DNA of 64,000 bases from Maribacter polysiphoniae (GCF_003148665.1 NZ_QGGQ01000002.1:558001-622000), one strand, 5' to 3'; shown: positions 26,985-35,913, numbered from the stretch's first letter. Notes: generated from the sequence alone by a model not told the origin. Made by a program: numbers and translations.

Positions 26985-27147
26985 CACAAAATTGTGGGGC
27001 AAAAAATAGTATATTTTTTCAAAGGTCAATTAATCGGAACCACTATCCCCACAATAATAATCATGACCTTCGATTTCTGAAGCCGAACTTTGTTCGTGAC
27101 ACTTCTTGGATAGAAACCCCGATGCACAAAGACATCGGGGTTTTTTT
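26985..27147. ncRNA. Candidate structured RNA with crossing inverted repeats (strand unresolved)
   Basis: In this 332-base gap (26820-27151) I see no convincing ORF but dense structure. A 9-base pair ATTGTGGGG (26991-26999) / CCCCACAAT (27047-27055) and a 7-base pair AAGGTCA (27022-27028) / TGACCTT (27064-27070) cross each other, which means a pseudoknot or two alternative folds. A small hairpin CGAAC-TTT-GTTCG (27084-27096) follows, and strong terminator hairpins flank the segment: 26953-26984 best on the minus strand and 27114-27147 best on the plus strand. On the plus strand a weak TTG-N17-TATTTTTT promoter ends near 27020. No known RNA family was recognised. A non-coding RNA is an inference from structure. 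Confidence 0.4.
27114..27147 (+). terminator. Strong intrinsic terminator hairpin
   Basis: CCCCGATG (27117-27124) pairs perfectly with CATCGGGG (27133-27140) and is followed on the plus strand by seven T residues. On the minus strand the hairpin lies four bases after the lipoprotein stop but only three T residues follow it. No annotated plus-strand gene lies upstream, so it may end a small plus-strand RNA or act on the minus-strand gene. Confidence 0.65.
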
Positions 27148-27151
27148 AAAA

Positions 27152-28915
27152 TTATTTTTTCTCGAAAACCAAATGATCATAGTCCCCATCATCATTCCCA
27201 TGCTTTAGCTCCAATCTGTTTTCCTCCACCTCAACGATGAGATAATCATTCCCTAGGGGATAGAAATTACTTTCAGAGCCAAAACGAACGATCATTTCCA
27301 ATTTACCATCACTGTTTCGGTACACATACCAGTTACCTACACTGATCGCAACCAAATCTTGATCAAGGACCGATATAGTTCCATCCACATTGAATTCATA
27401 GGTAAATCCATCAAAAGCTTCAGTAAGTGGATCTTCATTTTGGGAGTACAATGCGATTTCCCACTGAGAATCATTGAACAATCCCCTGATCCAAGTTACA
27501 TCTTCATCATTATCATCGTTATCACAGTTTCTTTCGAGAATCAGTTCATAATCGGTTTCCGCTATCTCAAACTTCAACCTGTCATTTCCTAGATGGGATA
27601 ACGGCCATTCAAAACTTACAGCTTCTTCATCACCCATGGTCACGGCCATTACCAAACGACCTTGTGCATTGGTAGTGATTTCCCATGTTCCTTCAGAAAC
27701 AACATCGTTATTACTAAGCGTCACAACCCCTTCAGCCTCAAAATTGAATTCAAACCCCAACAGTCGCTTGATTTCCTGTCCATCATTATAAACCTTCTTA
27801 ATGATCCAGCTACACTCCCTTAGTGCTCCACCCAGTGTATTCGGGTCTTCGTTTATTATATCGCATCCACTTTTCAGGACTATCCTATTTCCATCACTTA
27901 CATGTAGCTTAACCATTCCTTCTCCCTGATCATATAAGAACCATTCCATATTAAAATCGACCAGCGTATCAAAATCCAATTTAAGAAGCAATCCAAATTC
28001 GGTTTCCCTAGTGCTCCAAGCACCTGTCATGTCGTTCCCTTCCCTGTCCTTAACCGTTACAGAACCATCGTCTTTAAAGTCCATTACATAGTCAAAGTAT
28101 TGTTCGGTTTGCGATTGATCGTTCCGCTTTACCTCTTTGACCAATAAAGGACATTCGATTAAATAATCCTCTAAACCTTCTTGGGTAAAATCATCATCAT
28201 TATGGTCATTGTCATCATCCTCATCACATAATTCCTTGGCATTTTCAATGGCATTGGCCAACTCTGCATTGGAGTTCACCTTAATATCCGTCCCATCATA
28301 GAGTTTTAGGGTAATGGGAAAATCAATCCCTATCAAATTATCCTTATCCAATCCTGCGAAAAAACGACGAAGCTCCCTATCATCCTCTACAGAGATATTC
28401 CCTGTTGCCTCATTGCTAAGATCAAAAGTGTAAAGGGTTATCGGGTAAACAAAATCAATACATTCAATATCATCATCCTCACCACCTTCCTTACACTGCT
28501 GTGCCATTTCCCGTAGGTCATCGATACCGTTTATGGTGATTTCGGCATAGTCTGCCATGGTAATGGTCACTGGGAAAATGATATCAAGTACATCCTCATC
28601 ATCATCCAAGGCATCAAAGACCTCTTCAATAACCTCAAGATCTTGTTTCCCGTTAACAACCAACTCAACGCCATCTATTTTTACCGTATAGGGAAAATTG
28701 ATATTGAAACAACTGGACTCATCCACTATATTATCAAAAGACCCATCATTGGAACAGGTATCCTCAATTAATTTGGCAGTTGAGGAACTTGCCGCAATCG
28801 ATTCTGTTTGGGCACCTTCTTCAGGTAGGGGCTCGAATTCCTCCTGACACGAAGTAAGACTCAACGCCACTACCAGTAGGCCCAGGTATAATGCGTAACT
28901 AAAAAACTTTTTCAT
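27152..28915 (-). CDS. Repeat-built acidic lipoprotein of unknown function
   Basis: The 587-residue protein starts at the ATG at 28915 (an in-frame start 39 bases earlier would bury the signal). The lipobox is LTSC (Cys23). Four related units follow at about 69-103, 110-141, 152-189 and 195-230, each built as FP-x-T-hydrophobic...G...N-x-x-(D/E)-L. An acidic linker (DEDDDNDHNDDD) leads to three lipocalin-like units at about 253-351, 365-464 and 480-587, each with a W or L start, a central F.F...G.V.. strand and G.W. It diverges from an ECF sigma gene, and its promoter region shares a spaced motif with that of the fecR gene downstream of sigma. Surface binding is a guess; no enzyme motif is seen. 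Confidence 0.82.
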   Translation of the reverse strand: MKKFFSYALYLGLLVVALSLTSCQEEFEPLPEEGAQTESIAASSSTAKLIEDTCSNDGSFDNIVDESSCFNINFPYTVKIDGVELVVNGKQDLEVIEEVFDALDDDEDVLDIIFPVTITMADYAEITINGIDDLREMAQQCKEGGEDDDIECIDFVYPITLYTFDLSNEATGNISVEDDRELRRFFAGLDKDNLIGIDFPITLKLYDGTDIKVNSNAELANAIENAKELCDEDDDNDHNDDDFTQEGLEDYLIECPLLVKEVKRNDQSQTEQYFDYVMDFKDDGSVTVKDREGNDMTGAWSTRETEFGLLLKLDFDTLVDFNMEWFLYDQGEGMVKLHVSDGNRIVLKSGCDIINEDPNTLGGALRECSWIIKKVYNDGQEIKRLLGFEFNFEAEGVVTLSNNDVVSEGTWEITTNAQGRLVMAVTMGDEEAVSFEWPLSHLGNDRLKFEIAETDYELILERNCDNDDNDEDVTWIRGLFNDSQWEIALYSQNEDPLTEAFDGFTYEFNVDGTISVLDQDLVAISVGNWYVYRNSDGKLEMIVRFGSESNFYPLGNDYLIVEVEENRLELKHGNDDGDYDHLVFEKK

Positions 28916-28949
28916 AACGATTTGGTATTTTTTGTTCGTACCTCTTTGA

Positions 28950-28975
28950 AACAACCCACTTAAAAAATACCCTAC
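28950..28975 (-). promoter_or_regulatory. Candidate ECF-sigma promoter motif upstream of the repeat lipoprotein
   Basis: Minus strand reads GTAGGGT, then 14 bases, then TTGTT. The same two words at the same spacing occur on the plus strand at 29642-29667 before the fecR gene. TTGTT ends 34 bases before the lipoprotein start codon. The shared spacing suggests recognition by the same sigma factor, probably the product of the neighbouring ECF gene. Confidence 0.4.
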
Positions 28976-28998
28976 CCCATTTATTCATTTTTTTCAAA

Positions 28999-29006
28999 TA
29001 TCTTTG
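28999..29006 (+). promoter_or_regulatory. -7 promoter box of the ECF sigma gene
   Basis: TATCTTTG is a perfect match to TAnnTTTG, the housekeeping sigma -7 box in Bacteroidota. It covers an in-frame TTG at 29004, so the protein most likely starts later, at the TTG at 29022. No good upstream TTG element was seen at the usual spacing. Confidence 0.45.
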
Positions 29007-29021
29007 ATACAAACCCATGTT

Positions 29022-29534
29022 TTGAAAAAAGAAATCAAGGATAACGTATGTGAGGAGGAGGTTTACAGTAACCTCTTCAGGGCTAATTCCAAAACGGTTT
29101 TTAATTACATATATTATAAATTCGGTAACGAGGAAAAAGCCTATGACGCTGTACAGGAGGCTTTTGCACGACTCTGGGAGAACTGTTCCAAGGTTTCCCC
29201 CACTAAGGCAAGAGCCTATGTGTATACGATTGCGAACAACCTTTACCTCAATGTCCTAAAGGCAGAAAAGGTACGTTTAAAGTATGCAGATCGGGTGAAT
29301 ACGACAGATCATGAGACCCCTGAATATGTCATGGAGGAAAATGAGTTCAGGAAAAAGTTGGACGCCGCATTGAATGGTTTGCCTGAAAATCAACGAACCA
29401 CCTTTTTATTGAATAGGATTGACGGAAAAAAGTATGCGGAAATAGCCGAAATGGAGGGGGTCAGTTTAAAGGCCATCGAAAAACGGATGCATTTGGCATT
29501 AAAATCCTTAAGGGAACAAATCGATGGGATTTAA
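29022..29534 (+). CDS. ECF RNA polymerase sigma-70 factor
   Basis: The 170-residue protein has region 2 (SNLFRANSKTVFNYIYYKFGNEEKAYDAVQEAFARLWENC) and region 4 (LPENQRTTFLLNRIDGKKYAEIAEMEGVSLKAIEKRMHLALKSLREQ) with a clear helix-turn-helix. No ATG starts this frame. A TTG at 29004 lies inside the TATCTTTG promoter box, so I prefer the TTG at 29022 (reading LKKEIKDNVCEEEVY). It is followed by FecR and TonB receptor genes on the same strand and diverges from the repeat lipoprotein gene. It presumably controls those genes, which share a promoter motif. Confidence 0.88.
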   Translation: MKKEIKDNVCEEEVYSNLFRANSKTVFNYIYYKFGNEEKAYDAVQEAFARLWENCSKVSPTKARAYVYTIANNLYLNVLKAEKVRLKYADRVNTTDHETPEYVMEENEFRKKLDAALNGLPENQRTTFLLNRIDGKKYAEIAEMEGVSLKAIEKRMHLALKSLREQIDGI

Positions 29535-29641
29535 GGGGATTAGGTGTTAACGCTAAATGGCAAAAATTGAAATACACCCTTAAGAAATAGGTGATGTGGG
29601 AATTTCGATTACCAATCGACGGTTTATGGTCCCCACACAAA

Positions 29642-29667
29642 GTAGGGTTTTTATACCCTTGATTGTT
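29642..29667 (+). promoter_or_regulatory. Candidate ECF-sigma promoter motif upstream of fecR
   Basis: The plus strand reads GTAGGGT, then 14 bases, then TTGTT, ending 23 bases before the ATG of the FecR gene at 29691. It matches the motif at 28950-28975 on the minus strand in both words and spacing. It may be an autoregulatory promoter of the sigma/FecR system. This rests on two sites only. Confidence 0.4.
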
Positions 29668-29690
29668 ATACTAAAGTAAAGGAAGAAATC

Positions 29691-30602
29691 ATGCAAGAGA
29701 ATTACTTGGCGAAATGGCTCAATAACGAACTGACAGAGGAGGAGCTCGCAGCATTCAAAGAATCTGACGAGTACACCTCCTACCAGCGTATTATTAAGGC
29801 TTCGGACTCTTTGAATGGTCCGGATTTCGATATGGAGAACGCCCTAGAGGCTGTTAAGAACAAGAGAACCTTGCATGAATCCAAAGTGGTTCAATTGAAA
29901 CCGTTCAGAAGGTTCTTGCAGGTTGCCGCCGCGGTAATGATCATCATGATCGGCTCTTATTTCTATTTAAACACCCTGGACGAAAGTTTCTCTACCCAAT
30001 ATGCCCAAAATGAGGAGGTCATACTACCCGATTCCTCCAAAATCATTTTGAATGCCGATTCCGAAATTTCATTCAACCCAAAAAAATGGGACAAAAAACG
30101 AAATGTAACCTTAAAGGGGGAAGCATTTTTCAAAGTGGCCAAGGGCAAACGATTCACGGTTGCCACGGACCACGGGACAGTAGCCGTTTTGGGCACCCAA
30201 TTCAATGTTGAAAACCGCAAAGGTTTTTTCGAGGTAACCTGTTTCGAAGGATTGGTGGGTGTAACTTATAATGGTAAGGAAACCAAATTACCGGCTGGGA
30301 CCTCTTTTATGGTTGTCGATGGCAACATAGTTGCTTCGGAAACCCCCAAATCATCAACCCCTTCCTGGCTGAACAAGGAGAGCACTTTTAAAAGTATTCC
30401 CCTAAAATATGTCTTGGCCGAATTTCAAAGACAGCACGATATACAGGTGGAAACCCAGAATATTGATTTGGGCAAACTATTCACCGGCACTTTTAGCAAC
30501 ACAAATACAGATTTGGCGTTACAAAGTATAAGTGTACCTTCCCAACTACAGTTTAAATTAGATGGGAAAAAAGTGTTATTCTATGCTGAAAGCGCACCAT
30601 AA
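29691..30602 (+). CDS. FecR-family anti-sigma factor
   Basis: The 303-residue protein has a short cytoplasmic part (1-80), a single membrane helix (FLQVAAAVMIIMIGSYFYL) and a periplasmic FecR domain (NEEVILPDSSKIILNADSEISFNPKKW, LKGEAFFKVAKGKRFTV, VLGTQFNVENR), then a C-terminal STN-interacting part (ILAEFQRQHDIQVE type: LKYVLAEFQRQHDIQVETQN). It should hold the ECF sigma factor inactive until the TonB receptor binds its ligand. Its last 20 bases overlap the receptor start at 30583, so the two are translated together. Confidence 0.94.
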   Translation: MQENYLAKWLNNELTEEELAAFKESDEYTSYQRIIKASDSLNGPDFDMENALEAVKNKRTLHESKVVQLKPFRRFLQVAAAVMIIMIGSYFYLNTLDESFSTQYAQNEEVILPDSSKIILNADSEISFNPKKWDKKRNVTLKGEAFFKVAKGKRFTVATDHGTVAVLGTQFNVENRKGFFEVTCFEGLVGVTYNGKETKLPAGTSFMVVDGNIVASETPKSSTPSWLNKESTFKSIPLKYVLAEFQRQHDIQVETQNIDLGKLFTGTFSNTNTDLALQSISVPSQLQFKLDGKKVLFYAESAP

Positions 30603-33153
30603 ACCACTTTTTACATTTTTCACATGTCTGCTATTGTTTTTTTCCTTCCCGAAGATAATGGCCCAGGACAAGATTGCCGATACCACAAACCTTACCGTCT
30701 TATTACAAGATCTCGAAAAAAAATTCGATATTAAATTCTCTTATATCGATGGGGATATCCAGAATTTATCGGTAGCAATCAATTCTTCCAAAGACCTCCA
30801 AAGCATTCTTGACAATATTCAGGAACAGACCCACTTAAAAATCCAAAAACTCAATGAACGGTATTATGCCCTTTCAAGAAGTACTACGGTCGATGTTTGC
30901 GCAACGGTCATGGACAATTACAAAGAGAATACCGTCACGGGCACCTCTGTTGAGGTCCTAGGTACTGACATTGCCATCATCACCAATAGCCAAGGGCAAT
31001 TTTTCTTGGAAAACATACCCCGGAATTCCATTTTACAGATAAAACATATGGGTTTTAAACCCAAGTTTATCCCTGCCCGGGAATTAGCAAGGCACAATCC
31101 GTGCAAGACCCTATTGCTGGACCTAAACTACGAGGAGCTCGATGAGGTTATCGTATACCAATTTTTGACCACGGGCCTAAGCAAGGAAATCGATGCCAGC
31201 ATTCGGTTGACCACAGCGGATTTTGGGATTCTTCCCGGACTGATAGAACCTGATGTATTACAGACCATACAAGCCCTACCGGGAATAAAAAGTATTGACG
31301 AAACCGTGTCGAACATCAATATCCGAGGGGGCACGAATGACCAAAACCTCATTCTTTGGGATGGAATAAAAATGTACCAGTCGGGCCACTTTTTCGGACT
31401 TATTTCCGCATTCAACCCATACCTTACCGACAAGGTTACGGTAATTAAAAATGGCACTAGTGCCCAATATGGAGATGGCGTAAGTGGGGTCTTGGATATA
31501 GAGACCAAAAATGACATTACCGATGATTTTTATGGAGGGGCCGGTTTTAATCTGATCAATGGCGATGTGTATGGTGAAATCCCCTTATCCCCAAACACCG
31601 CATTCCAGTTTTCGGCCAGGCGATCATTGACCGACTTTTTTGATACGCCGACCTACACGAGTTTTTTTGACCGGGCCTTCCAAGACAGTCAAATTAAAAG
31701 TGGATCAGGCCAAAATGACGAAATCAAAAGAAACGAGGATTTTTACTTCTACGATTTCACCGCCAAACTTTTATACGACCTGAACCCCCATCATAAAATC
31801 AGGGTAAGCTTTATAAACATCAACAACCACCTGTATTATAACGAACAGAACCTAACCACGTCAAGTGAGACCCAAAGCCGTTTAAACCAAACCAATATTT
31901 CTTTTGGAGGGAGCTTGGAAAGTGAATGGAACGATGTTTTCTCCACAAAAATAAATGCCTATTACACACGTTACAATTTGGATTCGGAGAATACAACGGT
32001 AAATTCACCCCAATTACTATCCCAAGAAAACGAAGTAATCGAGACCGCCTTGAAACTCAAAACCACCTACAAACTAAGGGATGCCCTAAATTGGCTTAAT
32101 GGCTACCAAATAACGGAAACGGGTGTATTGAACTTTTCCGATGTGACCCAACCGCCATACAGCAACAAAATCAAAGGTGTTATGAGAACGCATGCCCTTT
32201 TCTCAGAACTGGAGTACAAATCGCCCAATGGAAGGCTCTACGCACGCGGAGGACCCCGCTTTAGTTATATTGAAAACCTAAATACCTTCAGTGAGTTTCG
32301 AATTGAACCGAGACTGAATGTCAATTATGAGTTTATTGACCACCTGAAAATGGAACTGCAAGGCGAATTTAAAAACCAAACCACCCATCAGGTGGTTGAT
32401 CTGGAACAGAATTTTTTGGGGATTGAAAAACGTCGTTGGTATATCGCGGATCCCGGCAACCCCTTATTACCCCTACCCATTACCAAAAGCAAACAAGGTT
32501 CTTTTGGTTTGAATTACGACCACCATAGCCTTTATATAGGGATTGAAGGATTTTACAAGCAAGTAGATGGTATTAGTGCCCGTACCCAAGGGTTTCAGAG
32601 TGAAGGGGAGTTCAATGGGGAAATCGGCAATTACACGGTCAAAGGTTTGGAATTCCTAATCAACAAAAAAACTAAGGATTATAGCGCATGGCTGAGTTAC
32701 GGTTTTAACGTGAATGATTATACGTTCCAGGAGATAGTCCCAAAAACCTTCCCGAACAATTCGGATATTCGACACACCGTTACCTTTGCGGGCAACTACA
32801 CCTACAACCGTTTCAAATTCGGGATTGGGTTAAATTACAGAACGGGGAAACCCTATACGAAACCAGACGCCAACAATCCGATCGACGCGACTTTTGTTCC
32901 CAGTAGGATCAACTTCGAAGAACCGAACAGTAGTCGTTTGGCCCAATACCTAAGGGCCGATGCCTCGGCTATTTATGATTTTAGCTTATCCCCTAGGATA
33001 AAAGCAACCGCTGGTGCCTCTGTCTTGAATTTCACCAACAGAAGAAACATTCTCAATCGGTATTATCGCATTAATGACAATGATGAAATTGAAACGGTGG
33101 AAAGTGTTTCTTTAGGACTAACCCCCAATATCAGTTTTAGGGTTAAGTTTTAA
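30583..33153 (+). CDS. TonB-dependent outer-membrane receptor with STN domain
   Basis: The 856-residue protein starts at the ATG at 30583 with a signal peptide (HHKPLFTFFTCLLLFFSFPKIMAQ). Parts in order: an STN domain (LTVLLQDLEKKFDIKFSYIDG) at about 35-100, a carboxypeptidase-like regulatory domain (TVDVCATVMDNYKENTVTGTSVEV) to about 190, a plug (DVLQTIQALPGIKSI, NINIRGGTNDQNLILWDGI, VIKNGTSAQYGDGVSGVLDIETK) and the beta-barrel ending ISFRVKF. It lacks a SusD partner and is smaller than SusC, so it may import a small ligand such as a siderophore or peptide. It overlaps fecR by 20 bases. The ligand is unknown. Confidence 0.93.
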   Translation: MLKAHHKPLFTFFTCLLLFFSFPKIMAQDKIADTTNLTVLLQDLEKKFDIKFSYIDGDIQNLSVAINSSKDLQSILDNIQEQTHLKIQKLNERYYALSRSTTVDVCATVMDNYKENTVTGTSVEVLGTDIAIITNSQGQFFLENIPRNSILQIKHMGFKPKFIPARELARHNPCKTLLLDLNYEELDEVIVYQFLTTGLSKEIDASIRLTTADFGILPGLIEPDVLQTIQALPGIKSIDETVSNINIRGGTNDQNLILWDGIKMYQSGHFFGLISAFNPYLTDKVTVIKNGTSAQYGDGVSGVLDIETKNDITDDFYGGAGFNLINGDVYGEIPLSPNTAFQFSARRSLTDFFDTPTYTSFFDRAFQDSQIKSGSGQNDEIKRNEDFYFYDFTAKLLYDLNPHHKIRVSFININNHLYYNEQNLTTSSETQSRLNQTNISFGGSLESEWNDVFSTKINAYYTRYNLDSENTTVNSPQLLSQENEVIETALKLKTTYKLRDALNWLNGYQITETGVLNFSDVTQPPYSNKIKGVMRTHALFSELEYKSPNGRLYARGGPRFSYIENLNTFSEFRIEPRLNVNYEFIDHLKMELQGEFKNQTTHQVVDLEQNFLGIEKRRWYIADPGNPLLPLPITKSKQGSFGLNYDHHSLYIGIEGFYKQVDGISARTQGFQSEGEFNGEIGNYTVKGLEFLINKKTKDYSAWLSYGFNVNDYTFQEIVPKTFPNNSDIRHTVTFAGNYTYNRFKFGIGLNYRTGKPYTKPDANNPIDATFVPSRINFEEPNSSRLAQYLRADASAIYDFSLSPRIKATAGASVLNFTNRRNILNRYYRINDNDEIETVESVSLGLTPNISFRVKF

Positions 33154-33188
33154 AAACACGCCCATGGCAATGATTTAAAAACCCAATG

Positions 33189-34010
33189 CTAATGGGGCAT
33201 CCGGTAAAACCCGAAATTAAGCATCCGTTTAATGATACGATATAATTTTGGGAATTGGGCTTCGAATGCAGCGGGTGTTTCCACAAAATTCTCCACCGCT
33301 ACCGCGAAAAATTCATGGACATTTGTTTTGCCATATGCCCTAAAATAATCAGATTGTCCCATTCTTCGATTGAATTCAGGATTTTTGAACAACCATTTGA
33401 TTTTTTTCATTCCGATAAGAAAGACATAAGACCGAATGTATAGTTTGTTGGCAACATTAAAACTGATTGCATGGGAAAACTCATGTACGGCCAAATTCCT
33501 ATTATCGTTTGGAATACGAAATCCTTCCAATAAGTGATCCGCGGAAAAAACAATCGTCTTTAATCCCGGATTATACTCCCCATAATGGTCTTGCTTTGTT
33601 ATTCGGGAATAATATTGCGTGGGGTAAACGATGATTCTTTTTATGGATAGAATGAGAAAATCGGCCATGCCCAAAGTCAGCATCACAGCGGTAGCACTTA
33701 ACAATAAGGTGATTTTTTCCCTTTCTTGGACATCCTCATGAAAATCCATTCTTTTGCGTTGCCTAAATCGTACGACCCTTTTTTTGAATCTTTCCTTTTT
33801 GGATACCGATAGGTGATTGAAAAAAGGCAAGTGCGAGGCAATCAATAATTCTTCCTGCGGTGTTAAGGCTGGGATTCTCTGAAATGGATTTAGGAAAAAC
33901 AGATCCAATGTATAATAAACGATGTACAAAAAGTAGCCCAACAACAAAGCCAAGCACACCAGTGGAAAGATATCGTCTACTGAAATCATCAAATCAATGA
34001 TCCCTGCCAT
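33189..34010 (-). CDS. MtfA-like zinc-dependent peptidase (M90 family)
   Basis: The 273-residue protein has one or two N-terminal membrane segments (IFPLVCLALLLGYFLYIVYYTLDL) and an MtfA/YeeI-type domain: PFQRIPALTPQEELLIASHLPFF near 42-64, the zinc site HEFSH (His176, Glu177, His180), and the second block NVHEFFAVAVENFVETP with Glu233 as likely third ligand. MtfA of E. coli binds the regulator Mlc; the flavobacterial target is not known. Its ATG follows the argS stop codon directly (TAA-ATG), so translation is probably coupled to argS. It converges on the TonB receptor gene with 35 bases between. Confidence 0.9.
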   Translation of the reverse strand: MAGIIDLMISVDDIFPLVCLALLLGYFLYIVYYTLDLFFLNPFQRIPALTPQEELLIASHLPFFNHLSVSKKERFKKRVVRFRQRKRMDFHEDVQEREKITLLLSATAVMLTLGMADFLILSIKRIIVYPTQYYSRITKQDHYGEYNPGLKTIVFSADHLLEGFRIPNDNRNLAVHEFSHAISFNVANKLYIRSYVFLIGMKKIKWLFKNPEFNRRMGQSDYFRAYGKTNVHEFFAVAVENFVETPAAFEAQFPKLYRIIKRMLNFGFYRMPH

Positions 34011-35798
34011 TTACATGCGTTCAGGAACCTGTATCCCCAATAACAAAAATGCGGATTGAATGACCTCCCCTACTTTTTTGGACAACTGTACCCTAAGTAT
34101 TTTTTTCTGGTCATCGGATTCCCCCAATATCGAAACCTGTTGATAGAACGAATTGAATTCCTTCACCAAATCATACGTATAATTGGCAATCAAGGCTGGA
34201 CTATAGTTCTCAGCCGCCAATTGAATGGTCTCTGGAAACAATTGTATTTGCTTCAAAAGTTCCTTTTCTTTTAAATGCAATGGAATGGAAATATCCACGG
34301 TACTAGACCAAACATTATCGATTTCATTGGCCTTTCGTAAGATCGACTGTATCCTTGCATATGTGTATTGGATAAACGGACCCGTATTTCCCTGGAAATC
34401 GACAGACTCCTCAGGATTGAACAAAATACGTTTCTTGGGGTCTACCTTTAAAATATAATATTTCAAGGCCCCCAAGCCGATCATTTGGTATAATTCCTGT
34501 TTTTCGGCATCGGTATATTCCTCCAACTTACCCAATTCCTCAGATATCGTTGCGGCTGTCTGGGACATATCATCCATAAGATCATCGGCATCGACTACCG
34601 TACCTTCCCTACTCTTCATTTTACCACTGGGCAAATCGACCATTCCATAACTAAGGTGATGCAATCGCTCAGCCCATGAAAAACCTAATTTTTTCAGGAT
34701 CAGGAACAATACTTTAAAATGATAATCCTGCTCATTCCCGACCGTATAGACCATTCCCGTAACATCAGGATAATCCTTGACCCGTTGAATGGCGGTACCG
34801 ATATCCTGGGTCATGTAAACCGCTGTTCCATCGGAACGCAATACTATTTTTTCATCCAACCCTTCCTCGGTAAGATCGATCCAGACGCTACCATCCTCTT
34901 TTTTATAGAAAACCCCTTTTTCCAATCCGTCGGCAACCACATCCTTCCCTAAGAGATAGGTATCACTTTCAAAATACAATTGGTCAAAATCGACCCCAAG
35001 ATTTTTATAGGTTTCCTCAAAACCTTTGTACACCCAACCGTTCATCCTTTTCCATAGGGTAACCACCTCATCATCCCCGGCCTCCCACTTTCGAAGCATT
35101 TCCTGGGCCTCTTTTAAAAGCGGAGCTTCTTTTTCAGCAACTTCCTTTTCAACACCCCCAGCAATCATTTCGGCAACCTCAGCTTTGTAGGCTTTATCGA
35201 ATGCCACGTAGTAATTACCGACCAGCTTATCCCCCTTTAATCCTGAACTTGCCGGTGTTTCCCCATTACCAAATCGTTGCCAGGCCAACATACTTTTACA
35301 GATATGAATACCCCTGTCATTGATGATTTGGGTCTTGTACACCTTTTTTCCAGAGGCCTTCAGGATTTCAGCAACCGAATATCCTAATAAATTGTTCCTG
35401 ATATGGCCCAAATGCAATGGTTTATTGGTATTGGGGGAAGAATATTCCACCATTACCGCCTCGTTACCGGTTTCGGGCTCATACCCAAAATCACGTTCCC
35501 CTTTTATTTTATTGAAAAACCCAAGATAATAGGTATCGCTGATCACGATGTTCAAAAAACCCTTGACTACATTAAAACCAGATACCTCTTCAACATTTTC
35601 CTGCAGAAATTCCCCCACTTGCTTCCCGATGAGTTCGGGATTCCCCTTAACAAAACGAAGCATGGGAAATACGACAACGGTGACATCCCCTTCAAAATCT
35701 TTTCGGGTTGGCTGAAATTCAACAGTAGGCAGTTCCACGTTAAAGATTGTGAAAATGGCTTCTTTGACCTTAGCTGACAGGACTTCTTGGATATTCAT
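34011..35798 (-). CDS. argS: Arginyl-tRNA synthetase
   Basis: This class I synthetase charges tRNA-Arg. The 595-residue protein has the N-terminal additional domain (about 1-110), the HIGH-type motif HLGH at 129-132 (in NTNKPLHLGHIRNNLLG), the KMSKS-like block SGKMKSREGTVVDADDL near 395 and the C-terminal anticodon-binding DALR domain ending LGIQVPERM. The degenerate KMSKS site is usual for ArgRS. A perfect TAGTTTTG promoter box lies 21 bases before the start. The mtfA-like gene follows without a gap. Confidence 0.97.
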   Translation of the reverse strand: MNIQEVLSAKVKEAIFTIFNVELPTVEFQPTRKDFEGDVTVVVFPMLRFVKGNPELIGKQVGEFLQENVEEVSGFNVVKGFLNIVISDTYYLGFFNKIKGERDFGYEPETGNEAVMVEYSSPNTNKPLHLGHIRNNLLGYSVAEILKASGKKVYKTQIINDRGIHICKSMLAWQRFGNGETPASSGLKGDKLVGNYYVAFDKAYKAEVAEMIAGGVEKEVAEKEAPLLKEAQEMLRKWEAGDDEVVTLWKRMNGWVYKGFEETYKNLGVDFDQLYFESDTYLLGKDVVADGLEKGVFYKKEDGSVWIDLTEEGLDEKIVLRSDGTAVYMTQDIGTAIQRVKDYPDVTGMVYTVGNEQDYHFKVLFLILKKLGFSWAERLHHLSYGMVDLPSGKMKSREGTVVDADDLMDDMSQTAATISEELGKLEEYTDAEKQELYQMIGLGALKYYILKVDPKKRILFNPEESVDFQGNTGPFIQYTYARIQSILRKANEIDNVWSSTVDISIPLHLKEKELLKQIQLFPETIQLAAENYSPALIANYTYDLVKEFNSFYQQVSILGESDDQKKILRVQLSKKVGEVIQSAFLLLGIQVPERM

Positions 35799-35818
35799 TA
35801 CTTATTGATTTTAAGCTG

Positions 35819-35826
35819 CAAAACTA
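35819..35826 (-). promoter_or_regulatory. -7 promoter box of argS
   Basis: Minus strand TAGTTTTG matches TAnnTTTG exactly, 20 bases before the argS ATG at 35798. No clear -33 TTG was found. Confidence 0.4.
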
Positions 35827-35913
35827 AACATTTTTTAGGCTTTAATGATATAGCCATTCCCTAAATCATCTGGATTTGGCTAACTTTAGTACAGCTAATA
35901 AAAAAGAGACAAT

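Noticed and set aside
27020-27150. A Cys-containing minus-strand frame reading KKCHEQSSASEIEGHDYYCG and ending in GDSGSD
   Set aside because: It has no ATG, GTG or TTG at a sensible place, overlaps the terminator and the inverted repeats, and its length is small. The structural explanation of the region is better.
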